Shown here: positions 1-12,900 of the stretch, piece after piece
Layout: every line of letters begins with the position of its first letter
How positions within the stretch are numbered: position 1 is the stretch's first letter
From: Ricinus communis
Lineage: Eukaryota; Streptophyta; Magnoliopsida; Malpighiales; Euphorbiaceae
Length of the DNA: 64,000 nt
Assembly (NCBI RefSeq): GCF_019578655.1
Contig: NC_063260.1
Span: forward strand, 3,660,501 to 3,724,500
Reading direction: 5' to 3'
Program-made: the position numbers and the translations under genes
Notes under the pieces: model-generated
Told to the model about the DNA's origin: nothing
What the model saw: only the letters and a program-made list of their open reading frames with translations
Databases searched by the model: none

Positions 1-100
1 ATGGTGCAAGTCCTGAATCATAATATTAGGGCGTGCTATGAGGCACCTAATATTAGGGAGATTCCGATGGTGCAAGTCCTGAATCACATGAGGCACCTTT
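1..100. repeat. 66-bp direct repeat, two partial copies
   Basis: The segment starting atggtgcaagtcctgaatca at position 1 recurs at 67, giving a 66-bp period; both copies continue into an atgaggcacc motif. It lies just upstream of the 5S-like sequence and is probably part of the same dispersed element, whose left end is outside the window. Confidence 0.55.
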
Positions 101-120
101 TGGTTATTTGGCTGTGGAGT

Positions 121-190
121 TAGAGGAATTCTAAAGTTAAACATACTTGGTTCGGGTAAATTTTAGGATGGGTGACCTCCTAGAAAGTTC
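121..190 (+). repeat. Decayed 5S-rRNA-like segment (mobile-element derived)
   Basis: The stretch reads like the 3' half of plant 5S rRNA: a degenerate version of the GTTAAGCGTGCTTGGGC region at about 134-153, followed by an almost intact AGGATGGGTGACCTCC block at 165-180, which is the box C internal promoter region. The 5' half and the 3' terminus of a real 5S gene are absent and the context is not a 5S array. 5S-derived promoters of this kind are known in the Cassandra TRIM retrotransposon and in SINE3 elements. I infer a decayed element of that sort; a stray 5S pseudogene is the alternative. Confidence 0.5.
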
Positions 191-679
191 TCAAATCCGC
201 CAAGGGGATAAAACCATGAAGCCAAATAGGGGGCCAAAGCGGACAATATCTCATGTGATCTAATTCTGGTTCATTACAAGAGCTTAACTTGATGATCAAA
301 CAGGATGAGACGTAAATCTATGGTTGTAAGGGAGAAATCATATTGTTTTCATCTAATCCGAGCATAATACAAGTGGTAATGGGAGCGTTTTGATGTATGG
401 GATGCATATAAAAAAGTATTTTGGATTGGAGTCTTATTAGATAGGCCCCGATACCTAATTATCTCTAAAATATTGAGCTAGTGAGTACATATCTAATGAT
501 CGACAAAAAAGAGAATAACAATAATAATAATAGTAACAGCATGTAGAATAGCAAAAAATGTATGTTGTTTCATATGAAAGGAAGAAATTTATACCTGATT
601 GTCAAAAGTGATGGCGAGAGAGAAAAATATTTCTTTTTCCGGATTAGGTTCAAGTCACTAATTCTGTTATAACCCTCTA

Positions 680-960
680 GTGGCTAGGGATACCTATCTT
701 ATGGTTTGATGATGATATTGAGGGGTTTGACGTCAGTATTAAAGTTTTTCCATAAGCTTTATATGAGAGTCCGGATAACACGCCTTGAGGCATGAGGCTA
801 AGCTACTCCGTCGGGATTTCATATTGCTCAGTAAGTTTGTCAAAGATTGGCAGTTTGACCTTGTTGATCACTCTATCCTATCAGTAGTCCCCTCCCTCCT
901 TGCTAGTCTCTTATTCTGACATTTATGTCAATAAGTTCTCTTGAGCAAGAACTTAACTTT
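680..960 (-). pseudogene. Interrupted protein-like frame, unidentified
   Basis: On the minus strand one frame stays protein-like across this stretch but carries stop codons at 881-883 (TGA), 878-880 (TAG), 803-805 (TAG) and 677-679 (TAG). The open segment 680-802 encodes about 41 residues beginning LSLMPQGVLS, and the segment just upstream contains KVKLPIFDKL. Composition and codon use are less AT-biased than the surroundings. I do not recognise the family. It may be a decayed gene fragment, or coding-like sequence carried by the repeat that occupies 1-960. Confidence 0.25.
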
Positions 961-2080
961 GCACCCGGGTTAAAATGAAGAGTATTTCTTTTAAGAAAGA
1001 AAACTACATCTTTATTTATAAAAGTTAAGCTTACATCTTCAAACTCTAATTTCCAAAATGCTTACAAATGAGTCTTCTTATTGGGTGAATTCTCCAACAA
1101 AAGTAAAGAATACATTGTTGGTGAGCTTGGATTAGGTGTCCAACAAGATCTCTGATGCTAAAGTCAGTAAGAAATGGAAGAAAAATCGTTTAACAAGCTA
1201 CAAATGATGAGCTTTCATTTTTACAGTAGCGGCGAAAAGTTGTTTTTTATGTGCTAATATCATTAATTCATAATTATAATTTGCCACCTCTAAAATATTA
1301 ATTATTTAAAAATAAAATGACTCATTCTTTTAAATTCTTAATATTTGGTGGTTACTTTCTTTTAAAAATGTATTTTTTTTTCTAATTTACCTATGAGCTT
1401 TGATTTATATAATAGCGATAATAAGTGTCTTTTAATGTGCTAATCATTATTAATTAGTGTGTTTTGATGTGCTAATCATTATTAATTTATAATTGGTATA
1501 ATAATGTTTGTTAATTGTGATTTGTGCAATTTCTTGTATTTTTAAGAGTTAAAATATAACCACTAGCTAACGATGAAGAGGCACAATTTTACTAGGATGA
1601 ATTCATTTTATAGTATTGATCCGTATTTTACAGAATAAAGGACATGTGAAAATTGAGTATCATCAAGAATAAAACTTGTTAAATTGAAGAAGAAAACCAT
1701 CATTATTCTTTTAATTATGTAATAAAATACAATAAAATAGCGATAAAATAAAATCACTTTATATAGTTTTTATTTTATTATTTTACTTAAATTAATTAAT
1801 GACAAAAAAATAAATTAGTAAAAAAATAAATCACTTCTAAAATTTTTATTTTAATATCTTACTTAAATTAATTAATGATAAAAAATAAATTAGTAAAACA
1901 TTAATAATAATTAAATACCAACTTAATTAGCACTTACTTAAGTAACACTAAAAGTATTTAATTAGAATATTTATAATCAGATTTAATTTGTTGATATTAT
2001 ATTATTACTTTAATGTAATAAAGTTGAGTTCTTTGATCTATTTTTTTTAATTAAGATATTATTTATTTATTTATTTATTA
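961..2080. other. AT-rich non-coding stretch with short local duplications
   Basis: No gene is visible. Small local duplications occur: gtgctaatcattattaatt appears twice within 1437-1485, and an approximately 76-bp imperfect tandem duplication sits at about 1750-1905, with copies of aaattaattaatga at 1788 and 1865. Confidence 0.5.
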
Positions 2081-2089
2081 GACTAGTAC

Positions 2090-2240
2090 ATGAGTCAGCT
2101 CGCGACTTCTCAAATGAGTCAGCTCGCGACTTCTCAAATGAGTCAGCTCGTGAGTTCTTTAATGAGCCAGTTCGCGAGTTCATTAAACGAGCCAGCCCAC
2201 GAACTCCTTAACGAGCTAGCTCACGAGCTCAGACGAGCTA
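2090..2240. repeat. 24-bp GC-richer minisatellite, six to seven units
   Basis: Units resembling ATGAGTCAGCTCGCGACTTC start at 2090, 2114, 2138, 2162, 2187, 2211 and 2233, so the period is 24 bp with small indels. The first three are nearly identical and later ones drift toward ACGAGCTAGCTCACGAG. Degenerate ctcgagctcg motifs continue to about 2340. The block stands out from the AT-rich flanks. Such ctcgag-rich degenerate arrays occur inside dispersed plant transposons; the class is not determined here. Confidence 0.7.
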
Positions 2241-2340
2241 AGCATTACTAAGCTCGAGCTCGACTCATTTAATAAACGAGCTTGAAAATGAAACTCGAGC
2301 TCGGCTAGTTTATCATGACGAACGAACTCAAATAAACTTT

Positions 2341-5300
2341 TACCAAGTCGAGCTTCGAGTAGTGCTCAGTTTATTTGCAATCCTACAGAAAGCCCAAATT
2401 TTTATCAAAATTAATGAGAATCTGGTTATCATATTTGACAGAATATTGTCTAGGCATATATTTAATATAAGTGGTTTACATGATATTCTCTGTGACTAAA
2501 TCAAGTCACTTCTAGATTTTTTTGTCTTTGTATGAACCTAGTCAATACTGCTATAAATGGAGGACTCATAAGCAGCTAAGATTTCTCAATGTATGAGGAT
2601 ATATAAATGGACGACTCATAAATTTCAGTTTAAAGAAAATAACAAAAAAAAAAAAGAAACAAATCACTAAATTCTTATTATATCTTTTTATAGAAATTAT
2701 GAGATAATTAGAAAAGATAAGGACAGTGAAAATGTATATGATAGAGTTCTTACATGGGCAGTAAAAATTCATACTAATATTATTTAATTATATTAATAAA
2801 AAAGTTTAATTTATAATAAAATTGTCCATATAATTTAAATCACAAATCGACTATTTAATCTTAAATGAGTATAATTATAAAAGTATTTGATAAAAAAATT
2901 ATCATTATTAATATTTCAGATCCGATAAATTTTATTTCTTATTAAAGTCTAATCTTTTAGTCCACCATTGATTATTTTAAATCGACAGTAATTCTTTTTC
3001 GATATATATTTTTAAAGAATTTATATATTTTTTTATTAAGGTATTAAATTTTTTTCTTCTATATGAGTTATGACATAATTATTGAATTTCTTTTTTGAGG
3101 GAATAGTGAACAGAACGAAGAGATTCAAGTCAATATTTAAATAATTAGACTTATCAAAAAATACTTATGAAATCAATATATGATTTAGTGCCAATCGGTG
3201 GAACGTGCTTTCCGCATAATTGTAATCTATTGTTCAGTTAATATGATTTATGATTATTAAAAAATATATAGTCTTTTTTATATTTAATATTTATTTTTAT
3301 TTTTTATATTAAGATATATTTATTAATCTTTATTAATAAAATATCTATACTCCTTGAAAAAATTACCACCGATTAAAAAGATAATAATGGTAGGGAAAAA
3401 GAAGAAATCTAGATAAAAATATTATAAAAGAAAAAGAAAAGAAATAGGTCGCTGAGATTTTATTTGTCTTGTCAATTCTTATTATATTAAAATTAAAACA
3501 TGGAGAATATTGAGATTTTTTTTTGTTCATTGATTACTTCTTATTTAAGATAAAATGTCTAAGATTTTCAAATTTTATTTTCCACTAAAATGACTCAAAA
3601 CCAGAGATTCTAACAGGTTTTGATGAAAGATAAATACTATAAAATTCTCATTAATTCTAAAATAATCCCTTAATTCTGTAACTTTTTATAATCATCATGA
3701 AATGAAAGGTTTATAAATGAAATTTATTTTCTTTTAACTAATAGTACATAGATTTTAGAAGCCTTGGATTCAAACATTGCCTAGTCACCCATCCAAGAAA
3801 GAATTATTAAAACAAGAAAGGCCCAAAAGTGACCACAAGGTTGGTGCCCTTATAAGCAAATGATAACAATTGCCTTTATTTACCCATCTTCTACTTGATG
3901 AATTTTGAGCTTCCAATGCCAAATTCTACCTTATGACCCCCCAAGAAAAGAGAAATGGTTAAGACCCAATAGGCATTGTTAGGTGTAGAAGCAAGTTCTT
4001 TCAACTTTCAATTCTTTGATTGCAAAATTTCTAAATTCTCATAATTATCTCTTGGGCAGTAGCAGGTATACAATAAAAAAGAGAAATAAAGAAAATTCTA
4101 CTTGCTCTTACCTAACTTCAGGAATCATGTTTTAAATGATTCTTAAAAATTCTTAAACCTAAACAAAAGCAGAAAGCTGCCCAACTGCCTCAGAAAAGCA
4201 AGTTGGATCAATGAATTGATAACTAATGGAAGCAACAAAAATCAAGAAATAAAAAGCTCAATAAGCACCAGATTGATGCTGACTTCAAGCCTTATCAATC
4301 CTGAAAACAAGTAATGCTATGCAAAACAGTTGGTTATAATTAAAATCGAATCACACTGAAAAATCAAATAACTAAATTTTTCATAAAAAATGTAAATAAA
4401 ATTAAAACGAACCAAATAAAATGATTTATTCTTGCAGTAAATTAATGAAATAAAATATCAAATTTTATAAGTCGGTTGAGTTTAATCGAAGAACTTTTGA
4501 CAAAAACCAAACCACATTAAAATTAGTTTGATTGTCAAAGTTTAAAACTGAACCGAAACCAAAAAAACAAAAAGAAAAAAGAAGAAAACCTAAAACCAAA
4601 TCTATCACTGTCTTGCTCAAACCTAAAAACAAGGCTACCCATAAGTCTCATTCTTCAAACACTATGAATGTCTTAATCAAGTAAAGGAAACTGTTGGTAA
4701 AGTAGTGGAAGGACTTTATTTCTGGGTCATGTTCTGTTTCATGTGTATATTTTCTGATATCCATCCATGAGAAATGAAATGAAGCTTATCCTGTCACAGA
4801 GCTTTTATGACAAAACAGACAAAATATTTCAAAAATTCTGCTGGTTCTGTGAACAAAAAACATGGGATCAATAAACTTTTGAAATTTAGAAAAGAAATGC
4901 AAAAATGTAATGAGAGCAGTGGTATGATTTTATCATTGCAGCAATATGTAGAATGATTTAGGGAACAGGTGCCTCTGGTGCCTATATTTTCCCTAACCCA
5001 TTGATGATGACAGTGGAAATTCCTTACCAGAACAGTGTGGGGATGTTCTCCGCCTCATGTCAGGACCTCAAGTTCTCTCCAAAAACAATCAGGTAAAAGA
5101 TCAATCAAAGGAAAACTGAAAAATAAGAGAGAGGAAAAGTTTACTAATTGTATAATGTATTTGTTACAACAGTTTCTTTACAAGCAACCCTTTTCTACAA
5201 AACTATGATTTCAACCTCATAAAACTTCCAGATTATTGACACTCACCAGTCACCTGATACCAACACTAGGGCCTGGACTGGCATTCTTCTTCCCTATAAC

Positions 5301-5430
5301 CTTTTTCTTCTTTTATTTTCTTTTTTTTTTCGCTTTCTTTTTTCTTTTTTTACAACAAGGACAACTTTATCTGACAAACCCCACATGAGAGAAAGAAAAA
5401 GGCAAAGAGAATTTTGATACCCAAAATCAA
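2341..5430. other. Intergenic region and 3' flank of the ARM gene
   Basis: No supportable gene. At about 4320-4570 there are repeated aaccgaa/aaccaaa-type motifs typical of degenerate MITE sequence. Sequence just below 5431 is the presumed 3' UTR of the ARM gene, with a long pyrimidine-rich tract on the plus strand at about 5285-5350. The short open frames here look random. Confidence 0.45.
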
Positions 5431-7910
5431 TCATTTCAGGGAAACTTCAGAAGTACAGCTACTAATTGGCAGATCGCTTGGCGTGCATACCAGAGCAGCC
5501 CTTTGTTGTAGATGTCTCAAGCTCTGTTCCATACTAACTTGAACCATTTCAGCCAGCATTTTCTTTGCTTTACCAGATTGTTCATCTCCATCTATCTGTG
5601 AGATAATGTTGCATACGATATTCTCTAGTGTGTCTGCTTGAAGTTCGGATCTCGGGTAAGGAGTTTCCCTCAGTAACTGCAATAGCGTTTGTGCTTTTAT
5701 TTGAGACTTCGATGTTCCTTGAACTGTAAGCTCAAGTAGCCCAGGAATCACACCTTCTCTGAGAATTGGTTCTCTATATTTACATCGATCACTTTGACAC
5801 ATGGTCAGTAAAGCCCCAACTGCATGCTCTCGACTCTGCACAGATCCATTTTCTAGTATTTCAACAACAGCAAGAACTCCACCTTCTTCAGATGTCAAAG
5901 CTGTTCTACCCTCATCAAAACCAACTAAAGATTCTATGAGAACACAGCATTTTTCAGCAACTTTTGAAGATTTTTTACAGGTCTTAAGTAAACTAACTAG
6001 ATAAGGTATTGGATTAGATTCGAGAATGATGCTCAGATTATCTGTATGTGTTGAAAGATTAGAAAGAGCCATTACAGCATCAAACTTGGCTTGTGAACTT
6101 CCGTCCCTAAGGATTTCCACAAGTAAAGGAATAGCACCAGAAGCACTTATAATCGGCTTGTTAGTGGAAGAAGCAGATAAAGTAAGCAAGGCTGCTGTTG
6201 CATACTCCTGTAGGTTTAAATCCTGTGACTGAAGGAAGCCAATGATTGGCTCTAAGGCTCCAGCTTCAACAATGCTTTTCTTATTCCTGCAAAATAAGAA
6301 ATGATTTAATAACTAGAATTCTGTGATGTGCATGACATCTCTTGGCAGAACAGAGAGCGTACACAATAACATCATCAACCATTAGCCTCCATTACATAAT
6401 TAGCACAGACACATACTAATAGTCAAGTTTTAAGTGCCCTAAAACATCCAATTCTGGGCAGGAGAATAAAAAGATGGAAATTGAACTGAAGTGCAAAGCA
6501 ACTTCCAAGTAGTTGCACATTGCATTAGCAAATATAAATTCTACCCTTTAAGAGGTTTATCACTTTCCATAACAATATCTAGTTCCTAGTAAAATACTAT
6601 TCTGCTTCCCTCATCTTCCTATGCCTTATCCTTGAAAATCACTTCCCTTACAAAAAAACAAAACAAGCGATTAAGGACAAAAATATAAAAATCAGAACTT
6701 TTTTTTAAATCCAGAGAGAGTAAGAACAGCAATCTAAAAGGAAAACAAAAGTTTTTTTAAATAAAGAAGCTTCTGCCTCAAACTTACTAAACCAGTCCAC
6801 ACAATAACTTGAATGAGAAGATAAAAGGAAAAGGTAAAAAAGATACCAAAAAGAAAAGAAAGAGTAACATAACATGTGAAGCAAAGAACAATACCCTTCT
6901 TGAATCAAATAGTGTTCAACTGTAAAAGCATCCAATTCCTTCTTTCTTTGTAACATAGAATTAAAGCACCGACTGATTTAAATACTTAGGGCTCAAATCC
7001 CTATACAAATACGTGATTCATGCCAATCTAATTTCCCTTTTTGGATCAATGGTGGTTTTGTTTTCTATTCTGTTAGCAACAAAATGAATTCAAAGTCTAG
7101 AAAATGAAAATTTGGACAGAAAACACTTTTTTTCTAGAAAACCCAGTTTCCAATAAAGCAAACTTCTAAACTCCAATAAAATTTTAAACCCACCAATCAG
7201 AAGCACAAATCAAAAAAGTATAATTAAAGACATGAGATATAAAATAAAGAACAAAGTCCTACAGCATAGAATGGAATTTAATTTTAAAGACCCAAATTGA
7301 GAAATCCAGAAAAAGTCGCATATTTGAAGATAAAAAATAAAAATTAAGGTCGAACTGAAGCAAAAACAAGAACAATTCATCTAAAAAAACAAATACCCAG
7401 TTCACGAATTAAACAAAAAGCTCCAAACTGAGCAATTAGAAACACCAATTTAAATAATGTTCTCAATAACCGACACCTGTTGATTCCCAATTACTGAATT
7501 GGTTAAAATTAAAAACAATGCTAGTGCCAATAATTCATATGATAGCAGTTCAAAAGACCAAAAAATCAAAACCTGAAATAAAAAAGAAAGTAAGGAAGAA
7601 GTACGTACTTCTCATCTTGAACAGCGAGATTAAGGAGAGCAAGAAGAGCAGACTCGTGAGAGTCCCGTGAGCCAAGCACATAAAGCATAGAAACAAGACT
7701 ATAAACAGCTTCAGATAACTGTCGGCGACACCTTTGTGAAGTCTTTGTAAGCTTTCTAATATCTTTAGCACCTTCAATCTTTAACTCAAGCTCATCCGAC
7801 TGGACAAGTCGGAGAGCCCGTTGCACGGCGGAGGAGGCAGCGGTGGCCATTCTTGGTGTCCCATCGGTGTCGGGAGATGAAGGGAGGTGATTGTCTCCAC
7901 ACGACTCCAT
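5431..7910 (-). CDS. Armadillo-repeat protein (U-box-less PUB/ARM family), 2 exons, 385 aa
   Basis: Exon 1 is 7910-7609 and exon 2 is 6286-5431. The donor GTACGT at 7608-7603 and the acceptor TTTTGCAG ending at 6287 join the frame as ...QDEKNKKS..., and the total of 1,158 nt closes exactly on a stop. The product starts MESCGDNHLPSS, has a low-complexity N-terminus of about 30 residues, then alpha-helical ARM repeats over roughly residues 40-350; typical motifs are IPLLVEILRDGS, AVMALSNLS and GALLTMC. The tail is Gln/Ser-rich (MEQSLRHLQQR). No U-box, kinase or membrane segment is seen. ARM repeats form a superhelical protein-binding surface; close plant relatives are annotated as ARM-repeat or PUB4-like proteins, mostly of unknown partner. 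The ATG chosen is the first in frame after a stop-containing purine-rich leader. The family call is firm; the cellular role is unknown. Confidence 0.93.
6287..7608 (-). other. Single 1.3-kb intron of the ARM gene
   Basis: This phase-2 GT-AG intron of 1,322 bp separates the two exons. It is AT-rich. If retained, translation reads about 14 residues into it before a stop. No small RNA or gene is apparent inside. Confidence 0.85.
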
Positions 7911-8050
7911 TATTGAAAGAAAGAAAGAAAGAAAGAAAGAACGTTAGGATTGTACGTGGAAGATAGATAGAGAGAGAGGGAAAATTAAAAAAAAAAATCT
8001 GGAGAATTTATGAGAGAGAGAGAGAGAGAGAGAGAAACATATGGTGGTTG
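7911..8050 (-). promoter_or_regulatory. 5' leader of the ARM gene with GAAA and GA microsatellites
   Basis: A (GAAA)n tract at about 7916-7941 and a (GA)n tract at 8011-8035 (on the plus strand) lie immediately upstream of the ATG. On the gene strand they are pyrimidine (TTTC and TC) tracts, which are common in plant 5' UTRs and core promoters. Exact transcription start is not visible. Confidence 0.5.
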
Positions 8051-9286
8051 ATAGGGGTGGCGTTAAGCAACAGTTTAAAAATGGTAACTTTTTTTTCTTT
8101 TTTTGGTAGAGTAGAGTGGGACTGGGAAAGCTTTAATTTGTAAATTCATTTTATATATATAAACTTTCATCATTTAATTCACAACTTTTAAATAGAGATC
8201 TCAATTTATTTTTTATAATATATTTTAATTTTTTATATTATTTTTATTTATACTTTTAAAAAATAATCTCAAATCATATATTGGTCGCGTCTTTTTTTAT
8301 TTGATAGTATTGCAGTGACAGGCTTAGATTCTATCAAACCGTATTGTATGGTTATGCCCAATAAATATTATTATTATTAGTCATCTTTTTTTTTTCTAGT
8401 TTAAAAAAATTAAATTGAATTAAAATTTATATTTTAAAATATTTAAATATTAAAAAAAACAAAACTCAAATGCTTATTCAATTAATTACTGGAAACCAAC
8501 TGAGGGCATGAATATGAGATGGGTATATATATTAGGGGTAGTTTGGATTTTCAACTGAATGCACAGTTTTGAAGGAAAGTCAGGTAGATGATGCTGTTGT
8601 GGGTGGATTGGAGGTAGTGGGGAAGTGGTTCTCTTTTCTTTTTTTTTAGTTTGGTAAAAATCTTCATTTAGGGTTTTCTTTTTTCTCTTTTTCTTTTGAT
8701 TTATTTTACTTTTCCTTTTTCTTTTTTTTTTTCTTTTTTAATTACTTTTTTTGCCTTTTATATGTTTTAGATATTTTGTAGTCTTTTTTAACTCATTAGA
8801 GGTAAGGATGATTAGTTGTAATATATTGGATAGGTTTGCAAGTTACAAATTAGCATATTCAGTTTTTATTTTTTTATTTTTTGAATTATAAATCAAACCA
8901 AATATTCAGTTAATTATTAGTTTGATTAATAGAAGAATCGGTCTTTTTACTATAGTTTTTTGGTTAACTAAGAAATTTAAAATTAGTATGAGAAAATAAG
9001 GAAAATTGAATTTTATTTATCAAAGTTTTAGTTGACCCGATGAAGATTTTATAAAATTATTATAAAATATTATACTTTCAAGAAAATAAAATAAAATAAT
9101 TCAAAATTTAAAATTATTTTTAGAGATTATAAGAAATTAAGTTAAAAATAAATAAGTAATTAATTGGTTCTTTCAATCGTTAACTTTTCAGCCCCTTTAT
9201 TTTTTCTCACCCTTAATTGTGACAGAAGAGACTCCATCTAACTGTACAGTGGTGTTGGATTTAGTGATTTTTGGTTAGGAGATTTA
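8051..9286. other. Intergenic upstream region of the ARM gene
   Basis: AT-rich, with several homopolymer T and pyrimidine tracts at about 8640-8760. I see no gene or clear repeat boundary. Confidence 0.4.
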
Positions 9287-9948
9287 GAGCATATTCGGTT
9301 GCCTGATCAGTGTAGCTGTTAATTTATACATGATAATCAATAATTGATAATTGGTATCTAATATTTATAAATTAAATATTTTAATAAAATTTTATTAGTA
9401 TTTATTATTAATATGTTAAATAACTATTGAGAGTATAATTTATTATTAAATATATTTTATTCTATTATATTATATTTAATAATACAAGTTAATAAAAATA
9501 ATTTATAACAATTAAAAATATTATAACTAATTTTATTTAGTGCAATTGTATTTATTATTAAAAACTTAAATTTAAATTCTACTAATAAATTTTTTAATTT
9601 TAAATACTATAATTATAAATATTATAATAATTTAGCTATTAAGAATAATTTTAGAATAATAAGTTTTATTATAAAATTTAAAATTTAATTATATAAAATC
9701 AACTTGAAGTAAGTTATTATTAATAAGTTTGAGTACGGATAATAATATCCAAATAAATAAAAAATTCAAATCGACTATCGACTGATAAAAAAAAGCTCTA
9801 AAATAGAGCTGATACATTCAACAGTTAATTAGAACTAAATTAGCTATCGATTATTGTTTTTTAAATTTTTACCAAATATTTTAATATAGTTGTTCTATAA
9901 AAAAAAAAAAATTATCAGTTGCATAAAAAATTTGAACCAAATACCCTC
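9287..9948. mobile_element. MITE-like element with short terminal inverted repeats
   Basis: The left end GAGCATATTCGGTT (from 9287) matches the reverse complement of the right end, GAGGGTATTTGGTT (ending 9948), at 11 of 14 positions. The roughly 660-bp interior is AT-rich and non-coding. Ends of the type GGGTATTTGGTT are common on non-autonomous hAT-like elements. I could not find a convincing 8-bp target duplication, so the boundaries are tentative. Confidence 0.35.
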
Positions 9949-12900
9949 ATAACCTACCGTCTATAATTGATATATTTAATAGATTAATTTATTTTAGTTC
10001 ACATTGTATGATAAAATTATAAAAATTTATGATACAAGAATTAAAAACGAATGGTTTAGTAACAAATTAATTTTAATTTAAATCTAATTATTAATATGAT
10101 TTAAATTAAATTTGATAAATTTATTTTTCTATATTATAAATTCTCATAATTTTTTTTATATATGACGTGGGATAATTCACAGTTCTCCGACAAAATTGAA
10201 TTTTATGTACTAATTTGTTCTTCATGCACATTTGCATTTTATTAGTTACTGAATTACTCTTTTGATCAATGTTAATTCTTTTTTGGTTTAATCTAGAGTG
10301 TAAAATATAATTAAATTTTTATATTTTGCATGAGCTAAAAATTGACAAAATAAAAAATGAAAATTTATAATTTGAAAATTATGTAAAAAATACTTGCAGG
10401 CACAAATAAATATTTTTATTCCAATAAACTGCAAATACATCTAAACACTTTAGTAATTCAAACACATCTAAACACTTTACTTAACATACATTTGAATTTT
10501 ATTTTCTTAGTAATATTTAAACATCTTTGTGCCGGAACTTATTGAATGAAGATATATATAAAAAAATATTATCACAAAAAAATAAATTTAAGTATATATT
10601 AAATTACATCAAAATTCAAAGTGTTAAACTAACTAAATGGCCAAGGCATAAATATGCATTTAGCCCGTAATTAAAATTACTAACTTTGCTCCGTGAATGG
10701 ATTACTGGAGATGTGTTTGAATCTTTTGTTAGATAAAAATAATATTTAATCATATTTTATGCTGATGTTAGATAAAAAAGAGTCATAGATATAAATGAAA
10801 ATAATAATTGGGAGAGGCAGTGAAGGATAAATGTAATTTAAGAACCCAAAACAGGAAAAGGGAGAAGCTGAGGTACCTGAAGATGGATTTTTTTTTCCAT
10901 TTAGATATGTGATTTTTATGAAAAGACAGAAATGCTTTGAAGGATCACTCTTTATTGTAGTATGATTTAAGATATCTAATTTACTAAATTTAAAATAGAA
11001 ATAAATAAAAAATAATATATGAATGATTCTCATAATTATTAATAATTAAAATCTGCCAAAGTATAATTTCTAAAGTTCTCAATACCAATTTCTTCATTAA
11101 ATTATTTTAATAGTTACCAATTACTATTATAAGAGTTAAAATCAAATCAATTCTTTTTCCCTTCATCAATTGTCAAATTAGATTTGATTAAAAAATGGAA
11201 AAATAAAATGTAAAATTTCTTTTAACTGATGTGATATTGTTGATGTGAGAGACTGCATAATCTGCAATTATTTATTGTCCTTCTCTTTCGTTTGCATTAT
11301 GTTTGGGACCAAAAAGAGGAGAGGAATGAAAATGAAATGAACTGAAAATAATTTGCCTTCCTGTTTGTAATGGAGGAAATTGAATTCTAGGTTTTCATCT
11401 ACATGGTAAAAAGAATTAGATGTCTTGAGGTTAATTTCTTCAAGAATTATACTGAAAAAGAAAAGAGTAAATAGCTAAAGATGTTTTTCAATTTTAAAAA
11501 TAAAAATGAATAATTGATCTTTATATTTAAATAAATAGAATTATTCTTAAAATTCCAATTTAAAATTAATATTAATTATAGTTATTAACAGTTTTAAAAG
11601 CTATGAAATTAATATGAACTAAGTTATTAGCAATCTAAAAGTTAACGGCAATCGCTAAAAGAAATTATCAAATATTTTCATATATCAATTTAAAATTAAA
11701 AAAAATTACTATCAGTTATTATATCAAATATAATTTAAATAATAAAATAAATATTTAATTATTGTTCGGCTTTTAACCCGACATTCATATAATTATAAAG
11801 GAGGAGGTACAATGACAACTCTATGATCATATAAAGATAGACAAAAGAGTGTTTCTTTTTTCTTTATTTTTATTTTAACGTGTAATTGTCATCAATAATT
11901 GTACTATAGATTTGCCTATTTTTCAACTTTTTGGCCGACAGTAGTCGGCAAATATAAAGTCAAACTATCAATTTTCTTATCCTTAGAAAAATATTTGGTA
12001 AGCCAAATTAAAATGTCTCCTGTAAACAAAAACTTTGTCAATGTATTGAAACATGGATACCATGCACACAAGTTAATTTTGTTTTGAGATGTAATTCACA
12101 CAGAGAGCTGCCTGGCTGATATATATTTTTATAATTAACAAATAATTAATCTATTTTCAATCTCATCTTATTATTATATTTACATTTGTATTTATATACT
12201 AAATTTATTATTACAAACTAAGGGAAAATTATATATATGTTTATGTAGTTAAGTCCATAAATATATATTATCTATTTTATGAGTAATAAAGGAATCAAAT
12301 AATTATATTCACATATAATTAAAAATATTAGTATATAAATTTTTTTCATAAAACTGATTAAAATATCTTTGTAATTAATTTATTTCAACCTCATTTTAAT
12401 AAAATTAATTAATAATTTATTTTATTCTATTCTTATTACACAAGTAATCAAAAAAATATATATATATAAAATATTGTGACACATCATATTTTTTAATATA
12501 TGTCACCATTTTGAAGAAATATACAATTCTGAATTTGACACGTGTATTTAATTTTTTATACATATATATAATATTATAATTTTTTATTAATTAATTAATT
12601 AATTAATTATATTTTTAATTAAATAATAATTTTAATTTTAAAAATTAACATCTGAATTATATCTTAATATTATATTAATTAATATATTATTTTTATAATT
12701 AAATAATAATTCTAATTCCAGTCAATAATATTTTTAATTATATTTTAATACTACACTAATTAATAAATTAATTTTCTAATTATACAATAAAATATAATAA
12801 TACCAATTATATTTATATTATTAATCCATATAATATTAAAAATAAATTAATAAATATTTTTAAAGTAATTTTATATTATTTATTATAAATATTTTAAAAT

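Noticed and set aside
9222..9242. miR156-like tgacagaagaga
   Set aside because: Only the first 12 bases match; the rest of the mature sequence differs and no complementary arm lies nearby to form a precursor.
12108..12122. miR160-like tgcctggct
   Set aside because: The match is only nine bases and no hairpin is formed.
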